From the NCBI RefSeq assembly GCF_000316665.1, contig NC_019678.1, positions 6,386,001 through 6,450,000 of the forward strand: a stretch of 64,000 nt of DNA, written 5' to 3'. Origin of the DNA: Rivularia sp. PCC 7116. GTDB lineage: Bacteria; Cyanobacteriota; Cyanobacteriia; Cyanobacteriales; Nostocaceae. Every line of letters starts with the position of its first letter. The stretch's first letter is position 1. The notes below the pieces were generated by a model, which saw nothing but the letters and a program-made list of their open reading frames with translations, did no database searches and had not been told where the DNA came from. The position numbers and the translations under genes are program-made. This document shows positions 8,421 to 16,812 of this stretch, piece after piece.

Positions 8421-9869
8421 ATGTCCGATTTAATTTTGTTTTGGCATCGTCGCGATTTACGGATTTCTGATAATACTGGAATAGCCGCAGCATTGAAAAA
8501 AACTCATAAGGTAGTGGGTGTTTTCTGTCTCGATCCCAATATTCTCAAAGGGGACGATGTTGCAGCGGTAAGGGTAACTTATATGATTGGCTGTTTGCAG
8601 AAGCTGCAAGAAAGATATGCTCAAATGGGTAGCCAATTATTAATACTTTGGGACAATCCGGTTGTAGCAATTGCGAAGTTAGCAAAAGCTTTGAATTCCA
8701 AAGCTGTATTTTGGAATTGGGATGTGGAACCATATTCTCAACAGCGAGATGCAGATGTGATTGATGCGCTGCAAGAGCAAGGTATTGAATATTTAGAAAA
8801 GAATTGGGATCAAATTCTCAAAACACCAGAAGAAATTCGTACAGGTTCCGATAAACCTTATACAGTTTATACACCTTTTTGGAAAAATTGGATTAGTAAA
8901 CCTAAAGACTCTCCGGTAAAAATAGCCGATAAATTTGAAGGATTAACAGCAGAAGAAAAAGAAGCAGCAATTAAAGCCGGAACGGTTGAATTACCCACAG
9001 CGAAAGATTTAGGATTTCATTGGGATGGAGAATTAATTATTGAACCTGGGGAAGAAGCAGCAAAAGATAGGTTAGAAGAATTTTGCTATAGCAATATTAA
9101 TGAATATCAAGAACAAAGAAACTTTCCTGCAATTGACGGTACATCAAGGTTAAGTGCGGCTTTGAAATTTGGTGTAATTGGTATTCGTACCGTATGGGAA
9201 GCCACCGAAGAAGCTTTAGAAAATAGTCGCAGCGATGAATTAGAAAATAATATCCGTACTTGGCAAAAAGAAATAGCTTGGAGAGAATTTTATCAACACG
9301 CAATGTATCACTTCCCAGAATTAGCATCAGGAGCTTATCGCGATGCTTTCAAGAATTTTCCTTGGGAAGATAACGATGAACATTTTCAAGCTTGGTGTGA
9401 AGGAAAAACCGGATATCCCATAGTTGATGCAGCAATGCGACAATTAAATCAAATTGGTTGGATGCACAATCGCTGTCGGATGATTGTTGCTAGTTTTCTT
9501 ACAAAAGATTTGCTATTAAATCCTCAATTAGGTGAAAAATACTTTATGCAAAGACTAATTGATGGGGATTTATCTGCTAATAATGGTGGTTGGCAGTGGA
9601 GTGCTTCTAGTGGAATGGACCCCAAACCAGTAAGGATTTTTAATCCAGCATCTCAAGCACAGAAATTTGATGCAGAAGGTGAATATATTCGGCAATGGGT
9701 ACCAGAATTAAGTTCAATGGATGCCGAGTATTTAGTAACAGGAAAAATTACACCTTTAGAACGTCAAGCTGTTGGTTATCCAGAGCCAATTGTAGAACAC
9801 AAAAAGCAGCAAAGAGCGTTTAAGGAAATGTATAAAACTCAAAAAGATAAAATTGCAAGTTTAGGTTAA
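8421..9869 (+). CDS. phrA: Deoxyribodipyrimidine photolyase (class I CPD photolyase)
   Basis: A light-driven enzyme that splits cyclobutane pyrimidine dimers using reduced FAD and an antenna chromophore. The N-terminal alpha/beta antenna domain starts [18 protein letters not shown]. The FAD/DNA-binding half carries [16 protein letters not shown], the [20 protein letters not shown] block, [16 protein letters not shown] and [28 protein letters not shown]. The 482-aa length matches class I photolyases, close to the Synechococcus enzyme that uses 8-HDF. The antenna type cannot be decided by eye. A cryptochrome is less likely because there is no C-terminal extension. The gene is monocistronic, with tandem-repeat DNA upstream. 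Confidence 0.95.
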   Translation: [482 protein letters not shown]

Positions 9870-9947
9870 TTAGAACTAAGGCATCTAGCACAATTTGCAC
9901 GGATGCCAAAAATATTTATCTTTGCGTTCCTCTGCGCCCCTTGGCGT

Positions 9948-10517
9948 TTAATCTTCAGGTAATTGGATTATAGGAAGACCAGTTTCTTCAGAAACACGTT
10001 CTATATCAAAACCTTCAATATGACCTTCAAAGCGATTAAATATTACTCGAATTTCATCATAACCAATCGCCGCAGAATTCCCCCTTGGTGTACTGCATTT
10101 CACACGCATTAGACTATATACGCCATATAATTCTTCATGAACATAAAAACGGCGGGTACAATCATAACCAACAAAATTTTCCAAAGCTACCTGATTTAAT
10201 GCAGCTACAGCCGTGCGATCGTTAATTAACGATTTAATTTCCTTAATTTCCTCCTCCTCACTCATCCGTCGCCATTGATTTATCGGAAAAGAATAGCAAA
10301 GTATTCGATTTATTTCTGAGCGTGTATTTTCACCAACGATTCCGTCAGCAGTTAATCCACGAGCCTGTTGAAATTCAATTACAGCTTGTTTTGTTATTGG
10401 TCCAAAATTACCATCTATTGCACCAGAATAATAATTAAGCCGTTGTAAGTCCTCTTGTAATCTAATTACATCTGGACCTGTTGAGCCTTGTTTTAGGATT
10501 ACGAAAGTATTTGGCAT
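9948..10517 (-). CDS. Peptidoglycan-binding-domain protein with unknown C-terminal domain
   Basis: Residues about 5-70 form a PG_binding_1 domain: LKQGSTGPDVIRLQEDLQRL, then DGNFGPITKQAVIEFQQARG and DGIVGENT. The remaining 110 residues (from CYSFPINQWRRM) are not recognised. They contain an ALNQVALENFVGYDCTRRFY segment and end in an acidic tail. No signal peptide is apparent, so the protein may act in the cytoplasm or leave by a non-Sec route; many cyanobacterial proteins with this domain are equally unexplained. The next minus-strand gene is distant, so it stands alone. The function of the second half is open. Confidence 0.8.
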   Translation of the reverse strand: MPNTFVILKQGSTGPDVIRLQEDLQRLNYYSGAIDGNFGPITKQAVIEFQQARGLTADGIVGENTRSEINRILCYSFPINQWRRMSEEEEIKEIKSLINDRTAVAALNQVALENFVGYDCTRRFYVHEELYGVYSLMRVKCSTPRGNSAAIGYDEIRVIFNRFEGHIEGFDIERVSEETGLPIIQLPED

Positions 10518-10625
10518 CAGATTTTTCCACAGTTAATATGATGTTATTTGCTACAAATACAATCCCCCGATTCCCGATAAATTTTACCAATCCAACAAGC
10601 AATTTACTGGAACAGAGCAATACAC

Positions 10626-10832
10626 TAGGCTGTGTACTTTGTGCTTTTTAAAGCATAAAAATCCATACAAAAACGTGTCTTAGCCTAAAGATATTGCCCT
10701 CTCCCCCAACCCCTCTCCCAAGCTTGGGAGAGGGGAGCCGAAGGCGGGGTGAGGGCTTAATATTTCGATTATTCCCGACATAAAAGTTGTATGAATCAAA
10801 AATGTCGAAATTTTATCAAAGTACACAGCCTA
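10626..10832. mobile_element. MITE family C (207 bp, TAGGCTGTGTACTTT ends)
   Basis: Perfect 15-bp terminal inverted repeats TAGGCTGTGTACTTT (10626-10640) and AAAGTACACAGCCTA (10818-10832). They are flanked by a perfect 9-bp duplication GCAATACAC (10617-10625 and 10833-10841). Internally it carries a CCCTCTCC-GGAGAGGGG / GGGGTGAGGG palindrome of the REP type. No open reading frame of note. Confidence 0.9.
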
Positions 10833-10996
10833 GCAATACACCGTTTCCTGAATGATTGTTAATCTTCAATAAATCTTACTTAAATTCTCAGCAAATTTTA
10901 AGTAATTAAATTTATAGTAATCTACATCTCGCAACGATGAATTTACTTACTTAACAAGTCGCTTATCGTTTCAGTAATTTCACCAAGATTATTTTC

Positions 10997-11746
10997 ATGA
11001 ATAAAAAAATTTTTCCCATATTTATTGCATTTAGCTTATTCGGTTTATCTGCACAAAAAGCCAATGCCGCATCTTTAATACCGACAAACTTTGATGATTT
11101 AAACTTAGGGGCTACGATAGTTGGGCCAGTAGGGCCAGAAGTAGAGACATCTTTAGTTAATGCGAATAACCAAGGCTTGGGAGATTTAACAAGCAGCGTA
11201 TCTTGTCCCCCAGGTTTTAGTGAATGTTTACCACCACAGAATCCACAGGGGACAATTTATACTTACGTACATCAAGTAACTCCCGGTGTTGATTTTCCTA
11301 ACGATGCTCCCTTTCCTCTACCAGAAAACACCATAGAGTTTAATGATGTCCAAGAATTCAGTTTAGGCTTTGATGCTGCTGGATTTAACGGTGTTGCAGG
11401 ATATAGCTTTTCCCAAGCAGAAAACGCACTCGGTTCCGATGGCAGTTTCGATATTAAACAACTTAACGACGGTAGCTTAGCATGGACTTTATCGGGTGGA
11501 GAAAACTGGGATACCAATAGCTCAAACCCAGAAACAATAACCTTCTTTTGGCAAACCACCCAAGCACCAAGCGGCCCAGGCGGTACTTATATAGCAAGTA
11601 ATAATATTACCAACGGTAGCGGAAACGGACCTCTTCCTACTCCAGTGCAGACAGTACCAGAACATAACGGAATTTTGGGTTTGCTGGCTCCTATGGCATT
11701 AGGTGGTGTTTTGACGCTGAAACGCAATAAAAATCAACGCCCATAA
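10997..11746 (+). CDS. Exported PEP-CTERM-like protein
   Basis: An N-terminal signal peptide (MNKKIFPIFIAFSLFGLSA with AQKANA as a probable cleavage region) is followed by about 190 residues of Asn/Gly/Pro-rich sequence with no known domain. The C-terminus reads VPEHNGILGLLAPMALGGVL then a KRNK basic tail: a PEP-like motif, a single helix and a positive end. This is the PEP-CTERM sorting signal, recognised in cyanobacteria with the tripeptide varied (here PEH). Such proteins are processed by exosortase and deposited outside the cell, often in sheath or matrix. Two Cys residues in the SCPPGFSEC segment could form a disulphide. Monocistronic; an inverted repeat follows at 11764-11791. Confidence 0.82.
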   Translation: MNKKIFPIFIAFSLFGLSAQKANAASLIPTNFDDLNLGATIVGPVGPEVETSLVNANNQGLGDLTSSVSCPPGFSECLPPQNPQGTIYTYVHQVTPGVDFPNDAPFPLPENTIEFNDVQEFSLGFDAAGFNGVAGYSFSQAENALGSDGSFDIKQLNDGSLAWTLSGGENWDTNSSNPETITFFWQTTQAPSGPGGTYIASNNITNGSGNGPLPTPVQTVPEHNGILGLLAPMALGGVLTLKRNKNQRP

Positions 11747-11763
11747 CCTATACCTACGTAACA

Positions 11764-11791
11764 TAACGCACCAGTAATAAATGGTGCGTTA
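11764..11791. terminator. Hairpin after the PEP-CTERM gene
   Basis: A perfect 10-bp stem TAACGCACCA / TGGTGCGTTA with an 8-base loop lies 18 bp beyond the stop. There is no strong T run after it, so it may be an mRNA-stabilising hairpin or part of a mobile repeat rather than a true intrinsic terminator. Confidence 0.5.
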
Positions 11792-11807
11792 AGGCACACT
11801 GCCAATT

Positions 11808-11930
11808 GATATAAAGTCCGGTTAATTATTTACTACATAACGGAACTTCTCATAATTTTTTATTACCTATTACCCATTACCTATTACCAGCCCCCACAGA
11901 TATGATAAGTGTTTAACCGGACATGATATT
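11808..11930. mobile_element. MITE-like element family D, copy 1
   Basis: GATATAAAGTCCGGTTAA (11808-11825) and TTAACCGGACATGATATT (11913-11930) are inverted repeats matching at 15 of 18 positions. The centre is AT-rich with ATTACC tandem repeats. The end sequence ATATCATGTCC recurs at 61468-61547. No clear target duplication was found. The rest of the gap to 12197 holds only a low-complexity segment. Confidence 0.55.
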
Positions 11931-12197
11931 ATTCCTTTTGATTAAATTCTTTCATAGCCGTAATACACTCAAAAAAAACTCTGCGTTACTTTGTCTTGAA
12001 AAGTTGCTCATGGGGGAGATCCCCAAGACCGCACTTTATGTCCTTTGGACAAGCTTCGCTAACGCTTCGCTTACCTCCGCGCCCCTTTGCGTTCAGAAAT
12101 GTCCATGATTCAACCCGCGAAGTGTCATAAACAACTCACAACAAGATATGCATCTAAGGAATGATGTAATTATTGTGTTATTAGGGTGAGTTGAATT

Positions 12198-15100
12198 ATG
12201 TCATCTAACTTTAATCGCCCACTAAAATTTGAAGTTACGCTTCCTTCGGAACATCCGCATTTATTAGAGGGGTTAGATGAATGGTTGCGCCTGAATTTGA
12301 TATCTGACAGTCAAGTTAGACAATTCTGCTGGCAATATCTGAGTTGCAAGGTAATTCTAGAGCCTCAAATCCTACCTCAAAAGCAGCCTGAGACAGTAAC
12401 TCCTCAACCACGTAAACCTGCGGAAAAGCCCAAGCAGACTGCTACACCCAGCTTATTAAGTAGTATGTGGCATTCATTACGGGCAGAATTCAGCGTCCGT
12501 TGGCTGCTGTTTTTAGGAATGTTCACCGTAATAGTTTCTTCTGGTGCGCTTGCTGCAAGTCAATGGGAAAGATTTACAGCTTTTCTGCAATATGGAGTTT
12601 TATTTGCTTACACTCTGGGTTTTTGGGGGCTAAGTTTCTGGACTGGTAAACAAGCAAATCTACGGTTGACGAGTGCCGCTTTGCATATTGTCACAATGCT
12701 ACTAATTCCAATCAATTTTTGGGCAATGGATGGCTTAGGTTTGTGGCGGAATCCCATAAGTTTGGTTTTAATTGGTATTGCTTCAATTCTTTTGACAGGA
12801 ATAACTGCATTACTAGCAAAGCAGTCAATATTTACCGGAAGTATTCCAGTTAGTAAATTATCTTTTATAAATATTCTCGGATTAAGTTATCTACATTGGG
12901 GTTGGAAAATTTCCGGATTCCCTTTAATTGCAGTTTATTTAGCTTTTATTGGAACAACTGTAATTACCGTTTTCCAACATATTAAAGCTGATAGGAGAGA
13001 GGGGGAAGAAGGGGGAGAGAAAAGAATTATTTTTCAATCATCTTGGGGCAAAAATTTACCTGCCACCATAATTATTTACTCCTCAATAATATTATTACTA
13101 CGAGCAATTATTGGTGCTGGCATCAATATTTCTCAACTAGGTTTAGCTATTGGTATTTGCGGTTGGTTAATAGCTTGGTTAGCACAGCAAGAGACAACTA
13201 GACGAAGAGAAAGTTCTACCGCCTCTACCCCCTCTCTCCCTATCTTCCCCTCACAAACCATCGGCGGCATTTTATTATTCCTCGGTTGGTTTGTTACGGT
13301 TTGGAGTAATCCTCTACAAGCAATTGCCGTTAGCGGTTTGGGGTTATGGTTTTTTCACAGTCGGCTGCATTTATATAGTTTTAGAAGGGATTTAACTGCT
13401 TTCTTTGCCGTTGGTTTGCAGTCAGTTTGCTTGGGTTGGCGATTATTACCAGATGATTTTCATTCTTCGATTATTACATTTGCGACTCAATTTACTAATT
13501 CTCAAGATAATCCTTGGGCATTGTTAAGCGTTGGGTTATTTCCCTACGTTATCTTTATGGTGGCGTTTACAGATAATTTGAGAAATACCCGAAGAATCGT
13601 AGTGGGAGCATCTAATTTCCTACCTTATCAAAGCAGAGACAAGCAAAATGTTGATAATTCTAGCGAGCAAACTAATAGTTTTAAATCTAGCGAGCAAGAT
13701 GCTCGCACTACCAAAAAAATCGATTTAGCAAGTTTTGGCGAAATATTAACCTTAATTTTAGGACTTACTTTAACTGCGATCGCAATAACAAATCCCACAT
13801 TACGTTCCCTCAACTTACTGTTATCTACAATTACCCTAGCAATCGTCACCCACCAACACTTTCACAAAATATTTTCTCCCCCCTCTTCCCCCTCTCCCCC
13901 CTCTTCCCCCTCTCCCCCATCTCCCCCATCTCTCACCTCCCTCCTCCCCCTCACCTACCTAACTCACACAACCGCAATACTGACTCTTTTCTCTTGGATA
14001 AATTTATTCTTCCCGAGTCTTCCGCAACAAATTTGGGCGGTTGTTTGTTTAGTTGTGATGGTTGCTGAATGGTTATTTAGCGTTGGTGATGGCATCGGTT
14101 GCCGTAGTGCATGGCATATTGGTTGGATGCTCGCTGGCTCTAGTTATTTACTACTATCAACGAATTTTCAATTGAGTAATAGTATTGATTTCAATCTAAC
14201 AAACTGGGGATTAACTTGGTTAGCCACGCCTATAACGCTGAGTGTTATGGGCACCCGTAATAGAGAAAGAAATTTAAATCGGCAAAATCTGACAAATCTT
14301 AGTATTCTAACAGTCATAACTGCTCAATTTTTAACGTTACCGCTACCGCAAATTAGGTTAATCGGTTTAGCCGTAGGTATGGTGACGATGTTTGTAAATA
14401 CGAGATATTTAAGGAATAAGCCATCTGCGGTAATTACAGTAGGCTTTTGTTTAAGTTTTATTTTTGCAGGCGTATGGGAATTTGCTCGGCTATCCCTTGC
14501 AGGTTGGTTTATATTTACTGCCGTTATCACTCTTTTCTTGTGGTTGATTCACAAATCATTGAAGCGGGAAAATGAGTTAGCAACTATATATGCAGTAGCT
14601 ACAGATTTTTGGGCTAGTGCGCTTTGCGGTTGCGAATTGCTGCTATTGAGCATACATGCAATCTCGATTTACTTGTTTGTTGAATCTAATGTTTTACTGT
14701 ATGCAGCTGCCACAGCTATTATTTTACTAGCTTTATCGTTCCGTCATTTCCACAAATTCGCCAATTGGACATTTTACGGTATTGGCTGGGGTGTGGAATT
14801 ATTGGAATTGTATCTGATTGAAATATTAGAATTTGGGATTTACGAGGTTACTAACCAACAAGCACCCCAACTTATTTATGTTGCAATTGCAAATATCGTT
14901 TTAGGTTTAATTACACAGCTTATAGGTGAGTGGTTGCAAAATAAACACTATGGTGGAGAACTTCCCAACCGCTGGCATATTCTACCTTTACTATATGCTG
15001 GTTTCGGGGTATTGCTGCGCTATAACACTTTTGATAGCTGGACTGGTTTATCAACGCTGGCTGTTGCCTGGATTGTAATTAGTATCGGAAGACGCAATAA

Positions 15101-16310
15101 AAAACTAAAACCACTACTATACTTAGGACTTGTCGGAGTATCAATAGCTGCATACGAACTTTTATTCTATCAGCTAAAGCAAGCCGCTTCTGGTGGTGCT
15201 GTTGGTGATGGTTGGATTATCTTGGCTACACTAGCTACGATTATTGCCTATAGCTATCGGCTATTATCGCGTTGGTTAAAAAGTTATCTCAAGCTCAAAT
15301 CCCAAGAATTGAAAATATTTGCTCATTCTCATTGGGCTTTGGGTACCGTGTTATTAGCAGCGACAATAGGTAATCCTGTAGAAGCATATAAATTGGCATT
15401 AGCAACGGGTTTATTTCTGAGTTGCTATGCAATATTTCAAGGAAGAAATAGCAATACACTAAGCTCGCAATCAAATTCGGGAAATATTACAGAAGCAGAC
15501 ATTTGGGTTTATATTGGTTTAATACAAATTGCTTGTTTCAGATATTTTATACCGCCAGCTTCCGTAGTAAGCGTTTTTCTACAGCAAATACGTCCTTGGA
15601 TAGCAGGAGTTTCCTGCATAGTTGGTTATGTACTCTACATTTTACCGTGGGAACGTTGGGGATGGTCTAAAAAACCTTGGCGGATAACTGCATATATACT
15701 GCCGTTATTTTATCTGTGGGAAACCAGAATACAAATTTATTCTATTTCTTTATTACTTATAGCCGCTTATTATATTTTCATTGCTAAAATTGTTCGGCAA
15801 ATTCGCTTTACTTATATCAGTTTAGCCTTGGTTAATTGGGTATTGTGGCGCTGGTTTATCGATTCAAATTTCACCAGTGCTTTATGGTATATTTCCTCAA
15901 TTGGCTTATCGTTACTATATATTGCTCAATTTGATTTACAACTTAAACTACCGCAAAATAAAGCATATCGTCACGGGTTAAGAATATTAGGCAGCGGAAT
16001 TATTTGTGGATATGCAACTCTATTCTATCAAAATGCAGTTTTAATACCGGGAATTCTTAGTCTGATAGGAATATTTGCGGGATTAGGATTAAGAATACGC
16101 GCCTTTTTGTATATTGGCACCGCATCTTTTTTGGCAACAGCTTTTTATCATTTAGTAATATTTACCTTGGACTATCCTTTTCTGAAATGGGTGGTAGGTT
16201 TGCTGGTTGGAATTACTTTAATTTTTATTGCAGCTAATTTTGAAAGTCGTCGTCAACAGCTAAGTTCTCTACTTCGCAATATCAATAGCGAATTTAAAGA
16301 GTGGGAATAA
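12198..16310 (+). CDS. Very large polytopic membrane protein (1370 aa), unknown function
   Basis: After about 90 soluble N-terminal residues (with a Pro/Lys/Gln-rich linker), the protein is an almost continuous run of hydrophobic helices, roughly thirty or more by eye, to a short charged end (NINSEFKEWE). I recall similar giant membrane proteins from other cyanobacteria, sometimes with a DUF2157-like start, but know no function for them. Three hydrophilic interruptions are encoded by polypurine or polypyrimidine tracts like those in gaps of this genome: GEEGGEK near residue 275, an STASTPSLPIF stretch near residue 343, and a Pro/Ser-rich stretch near residues 558-580. They look like repeat expansions tolerated in loops. 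A start at 12198 follows GTGAGTTGAATT. Monocistronic. Confidence 0.8.
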   Translation: MSSNFNRPLKFEVTLPSEHPHLLEGLDEWLRLNLISDSQVRQFCWQYLSCKVILEPQILPQKQPETVTPQPRKPAEKPKQTATPSLLSSMWHSLRAEFSVRWLLFLGMFTVIVSSGALAASQWERFTAFLQYGVLFAYTLGFWGLSFWTGKQANLRLTSAALHIVTMLLIPINFWAMDGLGLWRNPISLVLIGIASILLTGITALLAKQSIFTGSIPVSKLSFINILGLSYLHWGWKISGFPLIAVYLAFIGTTVITVFQHIKADRREGEEGGEKRIIFQSSWGKNLPATIIIYSSIILLLRAIIGAGINISQLGLAIGICGWLIAWLAQQETTRRRESSTASTPSLPIFPSQTIGGILLFLGWFVTVWSNPLQAIAVSGLGLWFFHSRLHLYSFRRDLTAFFAVGLQSVCLGWRLLPDDFHSSIITFATQFTNSQDNPWALLSVGLFPYVIFMVAFTDNLRNTRRIVVGASNFLPYQSRDKQNVDNSSEQTNSFKSSEQDARTTKKIDLASFGEILTLILGLTLTAIAITNPTLRSLNLLLSTITLAIVTHQHFHKIFSPPSSPSPPSSPSPPSPPSLTSLLPLTYLTHTTAILTLFSWINLFFPSLPQQIWAVVCLVVMVAEWLFSVGDGIGCRSAWHIGWMLAGSSYLLLSTNFQLSNSIDFNLTNWGLTWLATPITLSVMGTRNRERNLNRQNLTNLSILTVITAQFLTLPLPQIRLIGLAVGMVTMFVNTRYLRNKPSAVITVGFCLSFIFAGVWEFARLSLAGWFIFTAVITLFLWLIHKSLKRENELATIYAVATDFWASALCGCELLLLSIHAISIYLFVESNVLLYAAATAIILLALSFRHFHKFANWTFYGIGWGVELLELYLIEILEFGIYEVTNQQAPQLIYVAIANIVLGLITQLIGEWLQNKHYGGELPNRWHILPLLYAGFGVLLRYNTFDSWTGLSTLAVAWIVISIGRRNKKLKPLLYLGLVGVSIAAYELLFYQLKQAASGGAVGDGWIILATLATIIAYSYRLLSRWLKSYLKLKSQELKIFAHSHWALGTVLLAATIGNPVEAYKLALATGLFLSCYAIFQGRNSNTLSSQSNSGNITEADIWVYIGLIQIACFRYFIPPASVVSVFLQQIRPWIAGVSCIVGYVLYILPWERWGWSKKPWRITAYILPLFYLWETRIQIYSISLLLIAAYYIFIAKIVRQIRFTYISLALVNWVLWRWFIDSNFTSALWYISSIGLSLLYIAQFDLQLKLPQNKAYRHGLRILGSGIICGYATLFYQNAVLIPGILSLIGIFAGLGLRIRAFLYIGTASFLATAFYHLVIFTLDYPFLKWVVGLLVGITLIFIAANFESRRQQLSSLLRNINSEFKEWE

Positions 16311-16812
16311 AATTTATCCGGAAGTTAGGTATAATTTACTGTAATAGTCTTTTGGTGATGATTATAAATCGTTTGATTTTCGCCAGTATTTTTTTGATGT
16401 TCCTTTGTAATTTTCCCAGAATTACTTAGTTTTAAATAGAGAAAATTAAGTAATTAGATATATATTTAATTAGTTAAAAATAATAATTCAGAGAGTATTT
16501 ATAGTTGAATGATATGATTTTATTTTTCTTTTTATTATAACTATAATGTAATAATGCTTAAGTTATTTAAAAGTATTATTGTAATAAGAGCTTTTACTTA
16601 AAAATCTTACATATGTACTATTATTTAATACGATTAATGATACAAACCCGAATAGTTTTAGTATAATTATTTTTTTGTATATCTTAAGCGTCATCAAGTT
16701 AACACTAAAATAAATCTTTTTATTTTAAACTAGTTAGTAACACTTTCGCTGATTCATGGAACTGAATTAAGGTTCGCCATAACACCTTTTTACTTAAGAG
16801 TAAAACCTAAAA
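16311..16812. other. AT-rich gap upstream of ftsH
   Basis: No gene seen on either strand. The stretch is strongly AT-rich with many short A/T runs and must contain the ftsH promoter. I could not pick one -35/-10 pair with confidence. No long inverted repeat. Confidence 0.5.

Noticed and set aside
11923-12108. 61-codon plus-strand frame before the large membrane protein
   Set aside because: Made of dispersed repeat DNA (ACAAGCTTCGCTAACGCTTC) and overlaps a MITE end.
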